A stretch of 64,000 nucleotides of DNA, from assembly GCA_946902875.1 (NCBI GenBank), contig OX336338.1, positions 5,633,971 through 5,697,970 of the forward strand. The letters run 5' to 3'. The notes below the pieces were generated by a model, which did not search any database, was not told where the DNA came from, and saw only the letters and a program-made list of their open reading frames with translations. This DNA comes from Nematopogon swammerdamellus (lineage: Eukaryota > Arthropoda > Insecta > Lepidoptera > Adelidae). Positions within the stretch are counted from its first letter, which is position 1. Each line of letters opens with the position of its first letter. Positions 40,015 through 50,689 of this stretch are shown piece by piece. A program made the position numbers and the translations under genes.

Positions 40015-40618
40015 GATGAAGCGACACGAGACCATCCAATGAAACTGCGCGAGATACAGAAGTCGGAATAATTTTCCGTTGCATAATGTATTTATTTTAT
40101 GTGTGTATTTCTCTAATGGAAAGTCTGGTCACGTGTGAAATGATACCACGCGCCTAAATTATTTATTCCATATCACTAGCGAATACGAACTCCGAAAATA
40201 TTAGATTCGCGCATGGGTGTGTCGGATGTGTACGTATGGAAAAGAGTATATTAGTAGGAGTGTAAAGTTAGTATGGACGTGTGAGTAAATTAATGTGCTA
40301 ACCCTCTAGCACGCAAATGGAAAGTCTGAATTGAACGGATGTGAATCTATATACCAAGGGAGCCGCGAATGCTCCTTCCGTCCGTCAGTGTATAATATAG
40401 GTATACGAAAACAGTTTTGTCAAAGTCAGTTTGGAATCTTTGAATTTTGTAATGTGCAGGTGTGTTACCTAAGTTACTTTTATTTTACTCGAAGTACTTG
40501 TAGTACAGAATATTCTATTGTATTTAGGTAAATTTCAAATATTCAATTAAATTTTTTAACGGAAAGATTTAAACAATTACACGCATCTTTCACTTGGATG
40601 CCTGCAGTATGTACCTAC
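40015..40618. other. Unassigned intergenic DNA
   Basis: No gene or shared repeat recognised. The 66-codon frame at 40331 has no motif. Confidence 0.35.
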
Positions 40619-40619
40619 C

Positions 40620-40880
40620 CTACTTACGTACATACACTATCGTCCAAATCGTATCCCATACGTTATTTATAATTGAGATAAGTAATGTTGAATAATGCAT
40701 ATCTGCCCAATTAATGAGCCGATTCCAATAACTACGCAACAGGCTTCGCAGCGCGCAATCAACCTGACAAACATTGCTGATTGATCCGACTGAAGGAATT
40801 TGTTTAATTGCTAGCTCTTCCCGTGGCATAGAGTTACTGTCACTGTCACTGTTGGTAGACACAGGTATAGTGTTCGCCAT
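40620..40880 (-). CDS. Hypothetical 86-residue ORF, possible host exon
   Basis: The start codon follows immediately after TTTTTCGCTTGGTTTAG, a splice-acceptor-like string. The first 38 residues (MANTIPVSTNSDSDSNSMPR onward) look protein-like, with an acidic/Ser-rich start and mixed composition, up to SNVCQ. There CAGGTTGAT could be a weak donor. The remainder (WNRLINWADMHY and on) could be intronic readthrough. No domain is recognised and no neighbour supports it. It is the best-looking non-repeat ORF in the window, but chance is a real possibility. Confidence 0.2.
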   Translation of the reverse strand: MANTIPVSTNSDSDSNSMPREELAIKQIPSVGSISNVCQVDCALRSLLRSYWNRLINWADMHYSTLLISIINNVWDTIWTIVYVRK

Positions 40881-41174
40881 CTAAACCAAGCGAAAAACCA
40901 TAAAACACATTAACTGTATAGTTTTTTCTCTAGCATTGTTGGTTTGCAGTGCGACATTTTTCAGTTATGCTAAACTAAACTTTAGGGTATTAGTCATAAG
41001 GACAAATAATATCACTTGAAAAAACTTACCTACCGGTACTTAATAATAAGTTAATGATTTATTGCTTTCCGCTGCGTTTCGAGGGCGTAGACTATAGGTA
41101 CTCGTTTGTACGTAAGTGCTACCTCACGCTGGATGTTTCGAAAATCTATAGAATTGTACCTAAATCTATAGAAC

Positions 41175-41360
41175 ATTTTTGATTACTCGTTGTATAAAGA
41201 GCTGGCACAGGTGGATGTGCCCAGTAATCCTTCGGGATATCGAACACAGCCAATAACACCAACCTCCGCGAAACCTCGCTCACCGAGGCGCCATACCAGC
41301 TACCAGCAGTAACGCAGACAAAAAGGTCATCGTCTAATTTTTTCCTACACATTCACCGGA
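41175..41360 (-). pseudogene. LINE family B 3' fragment
   Basis: The minus strand carries RKKLDDDLFVCVTAGSWYGA, matching the NKLDNNLFVRLVAGMAP end of the copy at 12.5 kb. The trailing GGCACAGGTGGATGTGCCCA region matches the 3' UTR there. Confidence 0.7.
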
Positions 41361-41364
41361 AGCG

Positions 41365-42040
41365 ACAATAATTGTTTTTTTTTGTATTAGCCCAATTTTT
41401 TCCCAAAATTTTTATTTGAATTTTAATGCATTTTTTATCCCTCATGCTTGATGTATGTTGCTGAGTATACAAATACATTTATATTAAAATTTAAGTATAT
41501 AATTTTCAGATAGGATCGAAAAAGCAAATTACCTTTGAATTCTGTAAATTTGCGAAACATTTTAATAGCAAAGCTAATTCGTGCGGTTTTGAGCTAACAA
41601 TTTTATTGTTCATAGAATATCTAAATAAAATACTATCAGAAGTAGAAGGATGATAGCACGTTATCTGAAATTCCGATCTTGTCGACAAATAGGTTTTGTT
41701 TATATTGCCGAACTAACTAGAAAGGTTTGCTTGCTAGGCTAGGTAACCAATCTGCGGGATTGTATTTGTTTCGATATCTACCTTGCTGTTTTAGAGCCTT
41801 ATCATTACGGCCGCACTGGGGGTTGGAACGCCGAACTACTGTACAGAAAAATCTGTAAAAATATAAATTTTGCCGTAGTCATGTAACAATAGAAATCTGC
41901 TACAAAATTGCAAACTTTGTAATCATTACGATATATCTATTTTTTTAAGGGATGAATGATTGAATATTATGCTTCCAGGACGAGAAGTTTTATATGGGAA
42001 TGCCGGAGACATCGCTTGCGTTATAAATATCGCGATGTTA
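41365..42040. other. AT-rich intergenic DNA
   Basis: Nothing recognised. Confidence 0.4.
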
Positions 42041-42044
42041 TTTA

Positions 42045-42131
42045 GCCTAAAGCCACATTTAAATATACTTCTCACGGATGTTGTAGGTGATGTATAACCA
42101 ATCGAGTCAGAATCCATAAAAAAAAAAAATT
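42045..42131 (+). repeat. Type I retroposon 3' fragment
   Basis: CACGGATGTTGTAGGTGATG and GAGTCAGAATCCATAAAAAA are the family 3' end with poly(A). Confidence 0.7.
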
Positions 42132-42410
42132 AAAAACGTAAGTCATGTAAGATATGTTATAAAACCACTCAATTCACAAGTACGTATTCAATGTGTGAAG
42201 GTATAAGTAGTGGAAGGATCGGAACGAACAGGAGAAGCATAAAATTAATATTGCAAACGGCAATCTTACAAAGGGAGTGCTTTCTAGTGCTTCCATTATC
42301 CCAGGCGCGATATACAGGCTGCTGCAGCAGTCACTACATTAACTCCAACAGGATAATCCTTGTTGTTTTCTGAGAACAAAAATGTACATCTTTGAAGTAT
42401 CCGAGATAAG

Positions 42411-42471
42411 TAAAGTAGGTATCTTACCGCGCGGCGCCTGACGGTGAGCGACGCTCACCGTGACCTACTTT
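42411..42471. repeat. Nested hairpin
   Basis: The inner palindrome ACGGTGAGCG-A-CGCTCACCGT (42441-42461) is perfect. It lies inside outer arms AAAGTAGGT (42412) and ACCTACTTT (42463). A GC-rich asymmetric segment sits on the left. Confidence 0.75.
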
Positions 42472-42691
42472 AACGCGCACTGTCCATAGACGTTGTAAGG
42501 CCACATTCGATTTCATGTACATTAACTTCGTGAATTAGTTTGCATGGAAACTGCATTTTTTATTCCCGGTGAATCCAGGAAAAGGTTGTATACACTTTCT
42601 TGTCCCTATGGATCTCACGAATTTGCTCCTGGAATTAATGTAGTGACAGCTGCAACGCTATAATTATGTAGGTAAATAAACTGAGCCTGAA

Positions 42692-42765
42692 GTATTTTTT
42701 TTATTGAAAGCGCGACACGTGGCGTCTTTGCACCTACGAGTAGGTGTCTAACGACGCCCATGGAC
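42692..42765 (-). repeat. LINE family A 3' tail, split by a SINE
   Basis: TTTTTTTATTGAAAGCGCGA, GGTGTCTAACGACGCCCATG and GAC is the LINE A tail on the minus strand. The tail text resumes beyond the SINE with ATGGACATTC at 43173. Confidence 0.8.
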
Positions 42766-43173
42766 CGCGGCGGCGGGTGGCCGAGTGGTTTGGGCATCGG
42801 CTTCTCATGCGGGAGGTCCGAGGTTCGATTTCGGTCGCCGTGTACCAATGAGTTTTTTCTGACGAAAAAATTTACGTGCATACCTACACCTGCTGCTTCA
42901 CCGTTCGGAACCGGTGTAAAAGTGTAGGTCCCTTCCCTTGCCCCTTACTAGGTGGTAGGCTCAAATTGTAGCCGACTGCGTTGGTACCACCGTACTGGAT
43001 GTAAGATGGCCGCATAGCAGCCTCGGTTGTGTTCTCCTATAGTCCAGTATTGCCAGCAATCCAGGGAAGTCTCCGGTATGGCACCTACCTTCTCGGAGAT
43101 GATATTGGCTAGTCAGAGCATGTGCCTTGGCCCCTCTGATTCAGCCACCCATACCGGATTACATTAAAAAAAA
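42766..43173 (+). mobile_element. tRNA-headed SINE, full-length, ATGGAC target duplication
   Basis: The head GGCGGGTGGCCGAGTGGTTT and B box GAGGTTCGATTTC are followed by the body: ACACCTGCTGCTTCACCG, TTACTAGGTGGTAGGCTC, TTGGTACCACCGTACTGGAT, CTTCTCGGAGATG and CCGGATTACATTAAAAAAA. ATGGAC flanks it (42760-42765 and 43173-43178). The tRNA head resembles a class II (Leu/Ser) tRNA by its GGCCGAGTGGTT text. The second full copy is on the minus strand at 3.5-3.9 kb. Confidence 0.9.
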
Positions 43174-43178
43174 TGGAC

Positions 43179-43772
43179 ATTCATTATATTTTGACTTAGA
43201 ATTCCTACTGTACTTTATTCCAACGGAGCAATGAGAGGTCGTCGGGCGATTGCTTGTGCGTTCATCCGGGTTATTCCGATGGCTAGGAAGCTAGGAAGTA
43301 GGTACTATACGGGATCAGCAGGTGATCATAAAGAGGGTGCTGTCTAGAACTGGCGGCTCTTTAGTGTAAAACAATGAAGTTAATACAATAATAATAACCA
43401 GGTTCATACCGTTCGTTTATATATCTCTGTACATAATACGTTAACGTAATTACTTTTAATTACCTACATAATTACTCCGAATACTCGACTATGCAGACTT
43501 TTAAAAATGTGCATTCGCTACTTTTACTTTTGACTGTTTCTCAACTGAACAAAAACCGAAACTCCAAAAAAAAAACCGAATGTATGCTTTTGTTAAATAT
43601 ATTAAATTTCATGAACTAGCTAGGCCTAGCGAAGCTGTATGCCTAGACTCTTCAGTCATATGTAGTTATGTGCAGCAGCGCCTTCATAGGCCATGGGTAC
43701 TTGGGCACATTTGGGGCCCTATATAGAAAGTAAAAAAAATTTAATGAAAATATCAGTATGTATGTTTATTTT
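43179..43772. other. Unassigned intergenic DNA
   Basis: No gene or shared repeat seen. Confidence 0.4.
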
Positions 43773-43985
43773 TTAGTTTTTTTTTATGGAAACTGACACG
43801 GTTAGCTACATCACCTACAACATTAGTGATGTCGGCCCATAACACCTTGATGAACTAGGTGCCATGTCAGTGCTTCCCTTCGTTTCATGTCGGCTACACC
43901 AATTTACATAGCCGTTTCGACCGACGTTTCGCTCAGTGCGGTGGTACTAACCCGGCCGGGATAAACCCTTCCACCTAGTAAGGTC
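43773..43985 (-). repeat. Type I retroposon, 5'-truncated
   Basis: A T-run, then ATGGAAACTGACACGGTTAG, GCCATGTCAGTGCTTCCCTT and the core AGTGCGGTGGTACTAACCCG, ending CCACCTAGTAAGG. The 5' module is missing. Confidence 0.75.
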
Positions 43986-44146
43986 CAATCGCGTCCTATT
44001 ATGCAAGCCGCACCTCGCCTTCACCTCCTCCGCCGTCTCCACCCCCGACGACGACGACGCTCCGCCTAGCTAGATTAATACAGTGGCACTACACAACAAT
44101 GTGGGACCTAAATTACGGTGCGCTGCGCTGCTGTACCTATTCTTCC

Positions 44147-44213
44147 TGCTTCCGTTCGTTTAAGTTCCTGCTTCCGTTCAATTTAAGTTCCCGCTTCCGT
44201 TCAATTTAAGTTG
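44147..44213. repeat. Tandem repeat, 3 units of about 25 bp
   Basis: The unit is TTCCTGCTTCCGTTCAATTT then AAG. The first copy has a short deletion and the third a T-to-C change. Confidence 0.8.
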
Positions 44214-44439
44214 GTAGCTCAACGATTTCAGTGGACGATGTTAACCCAGTGCTAGCATGTGCTGAGAGTCTCAAAAAACGGACGAAAAATTTATAAATTA
44301 ACTAATAACAATAACTAGAAGTAGGTAGGTAAACCTTAGTAAAATTAAATTTATACCAAACATAGTAGGTATCTAACAAATAAAAACTATATGTTTATAT
44401 ATATTCATCCAGAAATATGCTAAGCGATCCGGTGTGTAA

Positions 44440-44700
44440 CGAGGCAATATGCCAAGGCACCAGATTAGTCGGTACTGAACGCCGGGTGGCTAAGCTCAAG
44501 TGACAGTGGGCTGGGAACGTCAGTCGACGAGGCGACGATCTTCGGAGTAAACGGGTCCTACACTGGCGGACGTGAACACGGAAACGGAGTACGTCGGAAG
44601 TAATCAGTGACTTCGTACTGCTAAAGGCCGCCGGGAGAAGTGGAGAACGATTGGAGAGACGTATGTCCAGCAGTGTACACATAAAAACTGACTGACTGAT
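44440..44700 (+). pseudogene. RTE-type LINE C-terminal remnant
   Basis: The plus strand encodes RRVAKLK-stop-QWAGNVSR, then RRGDDLRSKRVLHWR. A final ERLERRMSSSVH segment reads GETYVQQC in the next frame. The pattern K-x-QWAGH-x-x-RR then RVLxWRP and a YVQQW-type end is the hallmark C-terminus of RTE-like LINE reverse transcriptases. The Trp of KWQWAG is a stop here, another stop follows HWRT, and a frameshift lies before the end. The minus-strand ORF at 44395-44682 is its shadow. Confidence 0.8.
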
Positions 44701-44896
44701 CAGAAATATGCAAAATTACACTAGCGAAGCCTGTGCGTGAAATGGTTTATTCGTTTTCTAGTTTATTCGTTACAGATATAGACGTTGCCTTTTATAATAG
44801 TATAAAGCTGAGACCTAGAACGATAATAATAAGTAAGAAAAGAATAAAAAGAAATAATATATTATAATAATAAAAAGAGCTGCGCGACGTCGCCGT

Positions 44897-45019
44897 GCAG
44901 TCCGGTGGATACGGAGCTCTCCGAGATGGGGGTGGTGGTGGCCTACGTGTCTAGTACCACCACCTATCGCTCGTAGCTTGCCTCGCGTCGTCTCGGAGAG
45001 CTCCGTAGCCACGGCCTGC
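44897..45019. repeat. GC-rich hairpin
   Basis: The left arm (44897-44925) ends TACGGAGCTCTCCGAGA. The right arm (44991-45019) starts TCTCGGAGAGCTCCGTA. An inner GGTGGTGGT/ACCACCACC pair extends the fold. A further CCGCCGGCGG palindrome lies at 45051-45060, and an AT-rich stretch with AATAAAGG-like text follows. Confidence 0.75.
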
Positions 45020-45059
45020 ACCCGCCGGTGTGCTTGGAGGTTTTTCTCCCGCCGCCGGC

Positions 45060-45650
45060 GGTATGCCGTTTTTGTTTTTTACTGTTTATATTAATTTTGT
45101 ATATTTTTAATATTTTTTATTATGTATAAAAAATTAATATAAATATTGTAAGATAAAAATGTGAAAATAAAGGTATACAATAAGAACGATAATAGTCAAA
45201 TGCTTTATGAGAACTAGCGTCGCCGAGTTGCGGGAAGCGGAGTGTACTTACCGATGATAAGATATTCCACTATTTAATTGTGCACACTAAACTTAGCTGT
45301 AGTGTTTTTACACGTAAACACAGAGCACGAACGCGGCCGATGACAGATTGACGGGCCAGCGCGCGACCGCCACATGAAACAAGTATGATTTTACTTATAT
45401 CGTGTTACGCTGGCGAGGATAGGGTTCGGGGTCCATACCTTTTTTATCGTTCTAGGCTGAGACGAGATGTATTAGGTAAGCGTAAGCTCCGTCACATAAC
45501 GCCTACCGCCCACGCTAAAGCAATCAAAGGACAGGAGCACTTCAAAGCTCGAATAGCTGATATATTGGTGAATATCTTAAGAATATGACCCACAGACACC
45601 GCTGTTTAATACCTAGGTGGGTATAGTATAGTTATATTTACATACAAAAA
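45060..45650. other. Unassigned intergenic DNA
   Basis: AT-rich to 45200, then mixed. The 67-codon frame at 45385 has no motif. Confidence 0.35.
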
Positions 45651-45654
45651 TACA

Positions 45655-45722
45655 TACATACATACATACACATCACACGCTGCATCCCGACAATCTGGGT
45701 AAGCAGAGTAGTCGGTATTGTG
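45655..45722 (-). repeat. Type II retroposon 3' fragment
   Basis: CACGCTGCATCCCGACAATC with GTAAGCAGAG and GTCGGTATTGTGC is the reverse of the 3' part of the element at 13.74-13.81 kb. A (TACA)n run precedes it. Confidence 0.65.
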
Positions 45723-45727
45723 CTTTC

Positions 45728-45815
45728 TTTTTTTTATAGAAAGCGCGACATGTGGCGCAGAGCCACCTACATATACATATAAGGTGTCTAACGATGCCCA
45801 TGGGCATTCTGTAGT
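45728..45815 (-). repeat. LINE family A 3' tail
   Basis: A T-run, GAAAGCGCGACATGTGGCGC and GGTGTCTAACGATGCCCATG match the LINE A tail. Confidence 0.75.
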
Positions 45816-46129
45816 CTTGTAAATTACACAAAACACCGACCACCATATTAAGCTAAGTATTGGGACAAGATAACTATATATTTACATATAACTTATTATA
45901 AGTGAGCAAGGGCTTAACTGTCTGTCGTAAGCGAAACATCCTAATAAATTGTGAAGTTTCTTCGGTCGAGCGTGTAACTTACGACAATATGATGAATGTC
46001 CTTATAACTCGAGAGCCATTTAATATATTTACGTACGTTTTTCAGTTTTCAATGTTACATTCTGTCACTTCTCAAGATGGTTTAGGGCTATAAATCATAA
46101 TGTTACGTCAACGGCGGCCTGAGCTGTGA

Positions 46130-46172
46130 GCAAAAAGTCACGCGAAGCGAAGCCGCGGCCAAAAGCTAGTCA
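46130..46172 (-). repeat. GCCGCGGGCAACAG-type end fragment
   Basis: CACGCGAAGCGAAGCCGCGG then CCAAAAGCTAGT is a single terminal fragment of the family. Confidence 0.6.
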
Positions 46173-46439
46173 ACAATATTTATGCAAATGCTGAACAATT
46201 TTTGTTTAAAAACACTTTCAGCATTTATAATTTAATTGACCGAGAACGAACCATATTTTAAAAATCGTGGAGAGGACATAATTTTTCTGAAAGGAATAAA
46301 TTATCCATCAGAATTTTATTCCGGAAGATATTATTACATCGCTCGAAGTAATATTGTATTTTAGTTGGAATCGCAATCATAAGCCAATCAATGTATGCAC
46401 ATAATTTGATGCCGGCACGGGATCTGCCAACAGTTAATT

Positions 46440-46750
46440 TTACATCTAAATTGGCGGCTGTTCGGAAGGCGAGCGGGCGGGCCCGACGCAGAGGCGGCGC
46501 GTTCGCTGTTTTCAGCGAAATCGCCTTTGCCTCTAATCAATTCTCATTAGGGTGAGCGGCGGAACCGGGACGAGGAATGTATAATGGGACATTGATGGAA
46601 GCGGTACGATCGATGCTTGGAACCCGTCAAGTAGCACCACGCCGCCCCACCGCGCCGCGGCGCCGCCGCCGCCCTCGTTAGCTGCACTGCCTCGTTTGTA
46701 GCTGCGCCGTCATCACCGCCGAAGCTTCCGCAGACAACGCGCGAGACAAA
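46440..46750. other. GC-rich island
   Basis: Two GC-rich cores (about 46460-46505 and 46640-46680, CGCGCCGCGGCGCCGCCGCC) are separated by mixed sequence. Possible promoter or untranslated exon; no supported ORF. Confidence 0.35.
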
Positions 46751-46754
46751 ACCC

Positions 46755-47540
46755 ATGCAATTTCCGGCAATCCACTCTGTAGCACTGGATTCTGCGATTA
46801 GCTACCTATGGGCTCAGTGGTTAAATTATACTTGCACGCATTTGAGCAATTCTGTTGCGCAAAAGACGTACATATTACATAATGCAATTTCTTCCCGTTA
46901 ACCTACGAGGAAAAGCGATTTTGCTTCTTCGCTTTCTTTTAAGACTTCGCGATCCTAGATTATGGGTGTAAACGTTTTTCCAAAAACTTTCTAACGTATA
47001 AATTCACCAAACTTTCTTGATATTTTAAATATTTTACTTCATAGCCTCTTATTCAATTAACATTTTCATTTTTCGGGAACAAACATACGAAGTATTTATT
47101 TAATTTCTGCTTCTGGGTTAGGCGAAATTCTTAATACGACGTCGTTATATTTCATTTCCGTTCTCCCAGAGTAGCTTCAGAGCAGAATAAAAATTAATTA
47201 AATAGCACAAATATTTATAAGAATATTTCTCTTTCGCCTCGAGTGAATTTGGTTTGAGGGTAGAATTGAATAAAGTGATATGCGGCTTCAAAGGCGATGT
47301 GGTGGTTCGGGGCTGCGTACCGAAAGCCGACCAGATGGAGGCTGCGGGCATTGGAGATCGGCTGCAGTCTCAGGGGACGAAAATTGATATTCTTTTCTCG
47401 ACCCTGAAGCGCCTTGTATTAAGCCCATTTTACATTTACGAAAGTTCTATCACGAAAGTGTTACGATATCTTTGTTGTCAAAAAATAACACTGAAAAGTT
47501 TTTTATTGAAAAGCAGAAGAGTGGCTGCGCTGAGAAACCA
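46755..47540. other. Intergenic DNA with an unclassified open stretch
   Basis: At 47254-47400 a plus frame reads VICGFKGDVVVRGCVPKADQ and then MEAAGIGDRL. It is compositionally protein-like, but I do not recognise it. The frame runs on into LINE B DNA after about 47545, so the full 141-codon ORF is chimeric. No promoter or splice evidence. Confidence 0.25.
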
Positions 47541-47544
47541 ATGG

Positions 47545-47945
47545 TACAGTCGACCGAGGCAAAAACACCTCATCTCGCGAAACCACGCTCAGCGATTTGC
47601 AGCCGAACAGCATACCAGCAGATATGCGGCCTACAGAAGCGGTATTCAGCTGAAGATTCCCAGGTTGAAGTGTCGTTAAGCACACTGACCGGTAGACATT
47701 ACCGCACCCTAGCGGTGCGACAGAGGAACGATTTTGAAAAACTATGGGTTCTCAGAAGCTCAATGTAAACAACATTTGGTTCATTTAATCTGCTAAGTAC
47801 TGCGGAGGAGTAGGTTGAACGCATAGGATGAAATAAGGGAAAGCAGTTCCATTGAGCAGATTAGAACGGCGACCGACTGACGAAATTTGCCCGAAATAAA
47901 TCTAATCCAAAACACGACGCGCAGCGCAAGACGCTAGTGGGGAAT
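47545..47945 (-). pseudogene. LINE family B 3' fragment
   Basis: CTCGCGAAACCACGCTCAGC, GAAGATTCCCAGGTTGAAG, CGATTTTGAAAAACTATGGG and TTCTCAGAAGCTCAATG align in order with 12.51-12.76 kb (complement of the RTHRF and LGIFKR region). Farther in, the minus strand continues toward the RT end with stops and indels. Confidence 0.7.
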
Positions 47946-47949
47946 ATAA

Positions 47950-48470
47950 AATATATAGTTTTTTTTATTTATTATTTAGTTATTTTTTATTTATGATGTC
48001 TATTATATTATGTAGGTATCGTCAATGAATCATCGTGACATCGTTGCTACAGCCTAATGGTTGTAATGAGTTTTATATTCCTCGTCGCACAACCCATTAT
48101 GTAACCGTCATAAAATAAAAAATAAAAAATACACGAAAACATTGTCGCGGAGACACTGTTGCGACGACTTCGGTAAATATAAAAGCGGGTTTAGGGTGGA
48201 GTGCGAAGGTGCGAAAGAAAAATAGACAAAGCTAAGCAAACTCGGCATACCGGTTATGCGTTTGTAGGAACGAGACAGCACCATGCATTTTCCTTCTCAG
48301 GAGCGCAACACTACAGCGAGCATTATCCCCGGGGCAGGCATCAAAGCCAGAGTTACATATACGTATACGTAGACATATACACTATGTATGACTCTAGATA
48401 TGAATAGGTATATTTGTACTCGGTATAGACTTAGGTATTAGTAATCAATCAATCATCAGTCTACTATATA
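47950..48470. other. Unassigned intergenic DNA
   Basis: No gene recognised. Confidence 0.35.
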
Positions 48471-48474
48471 AAAA

Positions 48475-48560
48475 ACTAGTTAGGGGCGAGTGGGATTCGC
48501 GCAGGGAGATTTCCGCACCACAAAAAAAAACTTGAAAAAACACGTTTGATTAATTAATTT
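48475..48560 (-). repeat. AGGTTTCCG-type element terminal fragment
   Basis: AGTTAGGGGCGAGTGGGATT, CGCGCAGGGAGATTTCCGCA and CCACAAAAA resemble the 35.39 kb subfamily end. Confidence 0.5.
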
Positions 48561-48602
48561 TTAATTTTTAATATCGATCTTCCAGGCATGTTCGGCTAGT
48601 GT

Positions 48603-48830
48603 GGAAATGAAATGAAATGAAAATGAAATGAAATGAATAAGTTTTATTTTTCTTGTTTAACACGATATAAGACGATTTTGACGATATAACACATATTATA
48701 ACAATAATAGACAAGAAAAATTGAACCTGACACAGCCTTGGTTCCTCCCCACCGAGCCCTGGAGCTGATGAGAGACGCTTATTTTAAGTCAGGCCCAGGT
48801 ACGCAATACACTAACTAAACTAAACCAACT
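48603..48830 (-). repeat. Retroposon 3' end with (AAATG)n tail
   Basis: (GAAAT)n runs at 48605-48640, then AAGTTTTATTTTTCTTGTTT and downstream 3' UTR-like DNA, read as a minus-strand retroposon ending in a pentanucleotide repeat. The family is not assigned. Confidence 0.5.
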
Positions 48831-49196
48831 AACAATAAATAAAGCAACAGTGTGGAGTCATGAAGTGACTGTTTTTCTCATTGTACGAAAAATAAATACA
48901 TATTTCCTAAATATTATTTCAATTCTTTAACGCAACTTCATATACCTAATGGAATATAAATTTATCGTTGCTATTGCTGCGACATGCATTAGATAGGTCA
49001 AAGGTTAATTAATCAATGTTCAGTGCATCGGTTGGCCAACCGCTCTCCTAAGCTGATGAATTCCCGCCTCGGTGTCGGATTCACTTCGCTAGTCAAGGTA
49101 CACGAAACTGTGTATTGTGAACACTTGAACACACTGACACCTCGCATTGCCACAATAGTCCAGGAAACGAGGAAATTCGTTGTATGGGCTCTTCGG

Positions 49197-49770
49197 ACTA
49201 ATTCCTCTGTCGCTGAAACTTTGCAGTGTGATAAAGTAGGGTTTAAAATATACATTTGACAAATTATCTAAGATTTTTGATGTTTGGAAGTTAGGTATTT
49301 ATACCTAAACATGAAAATTGCTTATAACTGCTGGTGAAAAATTGCTCCGTCCGAAATTCCTTCGGTATATGATATTATATATTAATATGATTATATATAT
49401 AACATTATCTAGGAAAATTTCGATTTCGAATAGGCAGAAATTTGAAAATACCTATTTTGTATCACAACTTCTTCAGAAAAATTGCTCTGTCAATTTTAAT
49501 TTTTTTTTATGTCTTAATTTATTTAAATATATCGATTTTTACAATTATCTAGGAAATTTTCCTTATCGATCACACCTTTACAGATTTTCGGCAATAATTC
49601 ACTGTGAAAAATTGCTCCGTCCGAAATTCCTTCGGAATATGATATTATATATTAATAAGAGTATACATACAACATTATCTAGGAAAATTTCGATTTCGAA
49701 TAGGCAGAAATTTGAAAATACCTATTTTGTATCACAACTTCTTCAGAAAAATTTACCATATAAATGCCAA
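49197..49770. repeat. Left copy of a long inverted repeat
   Basis: It begins AATTCCTCTGTCGCTGAAAC and runs through GATGTTTGGAAGTTAGGTAT. Two units of about 265 bp follow, each with GAAAAATTGCTCCGTCCGAA and CTAGGAAAATTTCGATTTCG. The complement lies at 58500-59168. The open frame at 49318-49827 follows the repeat and has a reversed twin at 58677-59027; the product is Lys/Ile/Tyr-rich and without known domain. Confidence 0.85.
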
Positions 49771-49774
49771 AAGG

Positions 49775-50300
49775 CACCAACCCACAAATTGGTCAAAAAT
49801 GAGTTAAATATACCAATCGAGAGCTAATCTATTTTTTGCAGAAAACTAGATTAGCTACTTGGTATGAAACTAATAGGTTTTCTACACATTCGTCTAAGAA
49901 CCATCCGCCCAATTGAGGTATATCGCAACAGCAGAAAAGACTCATGCTACTTGGTACTAGCTAACTGGTCAGATTTTTTTTTGCGTAAAAGATCCAAGCG
50001 AGATGGACTTTTTTTGTTTTTAATGAAGTACGTTAAAAGTATTTATCAAAACAGAGCCAAGATATCTGGTTCTTTTTGGCATTATATAATAAAAACAAAC
50101 TGTATATCGCAAAGCGGAACCAATTTATGTGGTTCTTTTTGGCATTTATAATAAATACAAACGGTATATTGCAAAAATGGAAACAATTTATGTGGTTGGT
50201 TTGCCTTTGGGGACCTATAGTGAGTCTTATATCATTGGTAATAAGAGTTCTTTTTCTAAAAATTAAATCAAACATGTCTACGTTCTATGAAACAGAACGC
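49775..50300. repeat. Foldback repeats with about 62 bp direct units
   Basis: TTTATGTGGTTCTTTTTGGC and AATACAAACGGTATATTGCA units repeat at about 50050, 50115 and 50178. The complement of the first part (TAAATGCCAAAAGGCACCAA) lies at 49760-49780. The frames at 49864-50489 on plus and 50033-50275 on minus reflect this. Confidence 0.6.
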
Positions 50301-50493
50301 CTAATAATAAATAAGTTCAGTTCAGTTCACTACCGCGACGAATGTGTCAGTTCACGACCGCGAAGTAAAGTAAATTGCTGTTTTCGATGTGGCTCAATGT
50401 ATCTACTACGTAGTGATCGCGACATATCGTCAGAGTGTAGTTCGACGTCGTCGTCCAATCAGGTGCCTACGCCGCGCCGCCTAACGTAACCAT

Positions 50494-50551
50494 TGAAGAT
50501 AGAATAGAATAGAATAGAATAGAATAGAATAGAATAGAATAGAATAGAATA
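50494..50551 (-). repeat. (TAGAA)n microsatellite
   Basis: About eleven pure TAGAA units are followed by ATTTATTGGTATAATAACAT. Pentanucleotide runs next to ATTTATT text are common 3' tails of insect LINEs, here on the minus strand. Confidence 0.9.
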
Positions 50552-50689
50552 TTTATTGGTATAATAACATATACAAGTCACAAACTAACATTCACATATT
50601 TTAAAATTTTTCTATTTAGAAAATAAAATAATATCAAACATAATAAATGAATCCTATTAAAATTGTAATTATTAATAATAGAAATCCAA

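Noticed and set aside
42766..42842. Functional tRNA gene
   Set aside because: The tRNA-like head is fused to a SINE body and flanked by a target duplication; the same head and body recur at 3.5-3.9 kb.
49318..49827. 169-codon plus ORF
   Set aside because: Translation of the 265 bp repeat units; a reversed twin exists at 58.7-59.0 kb, and no domain is visible.
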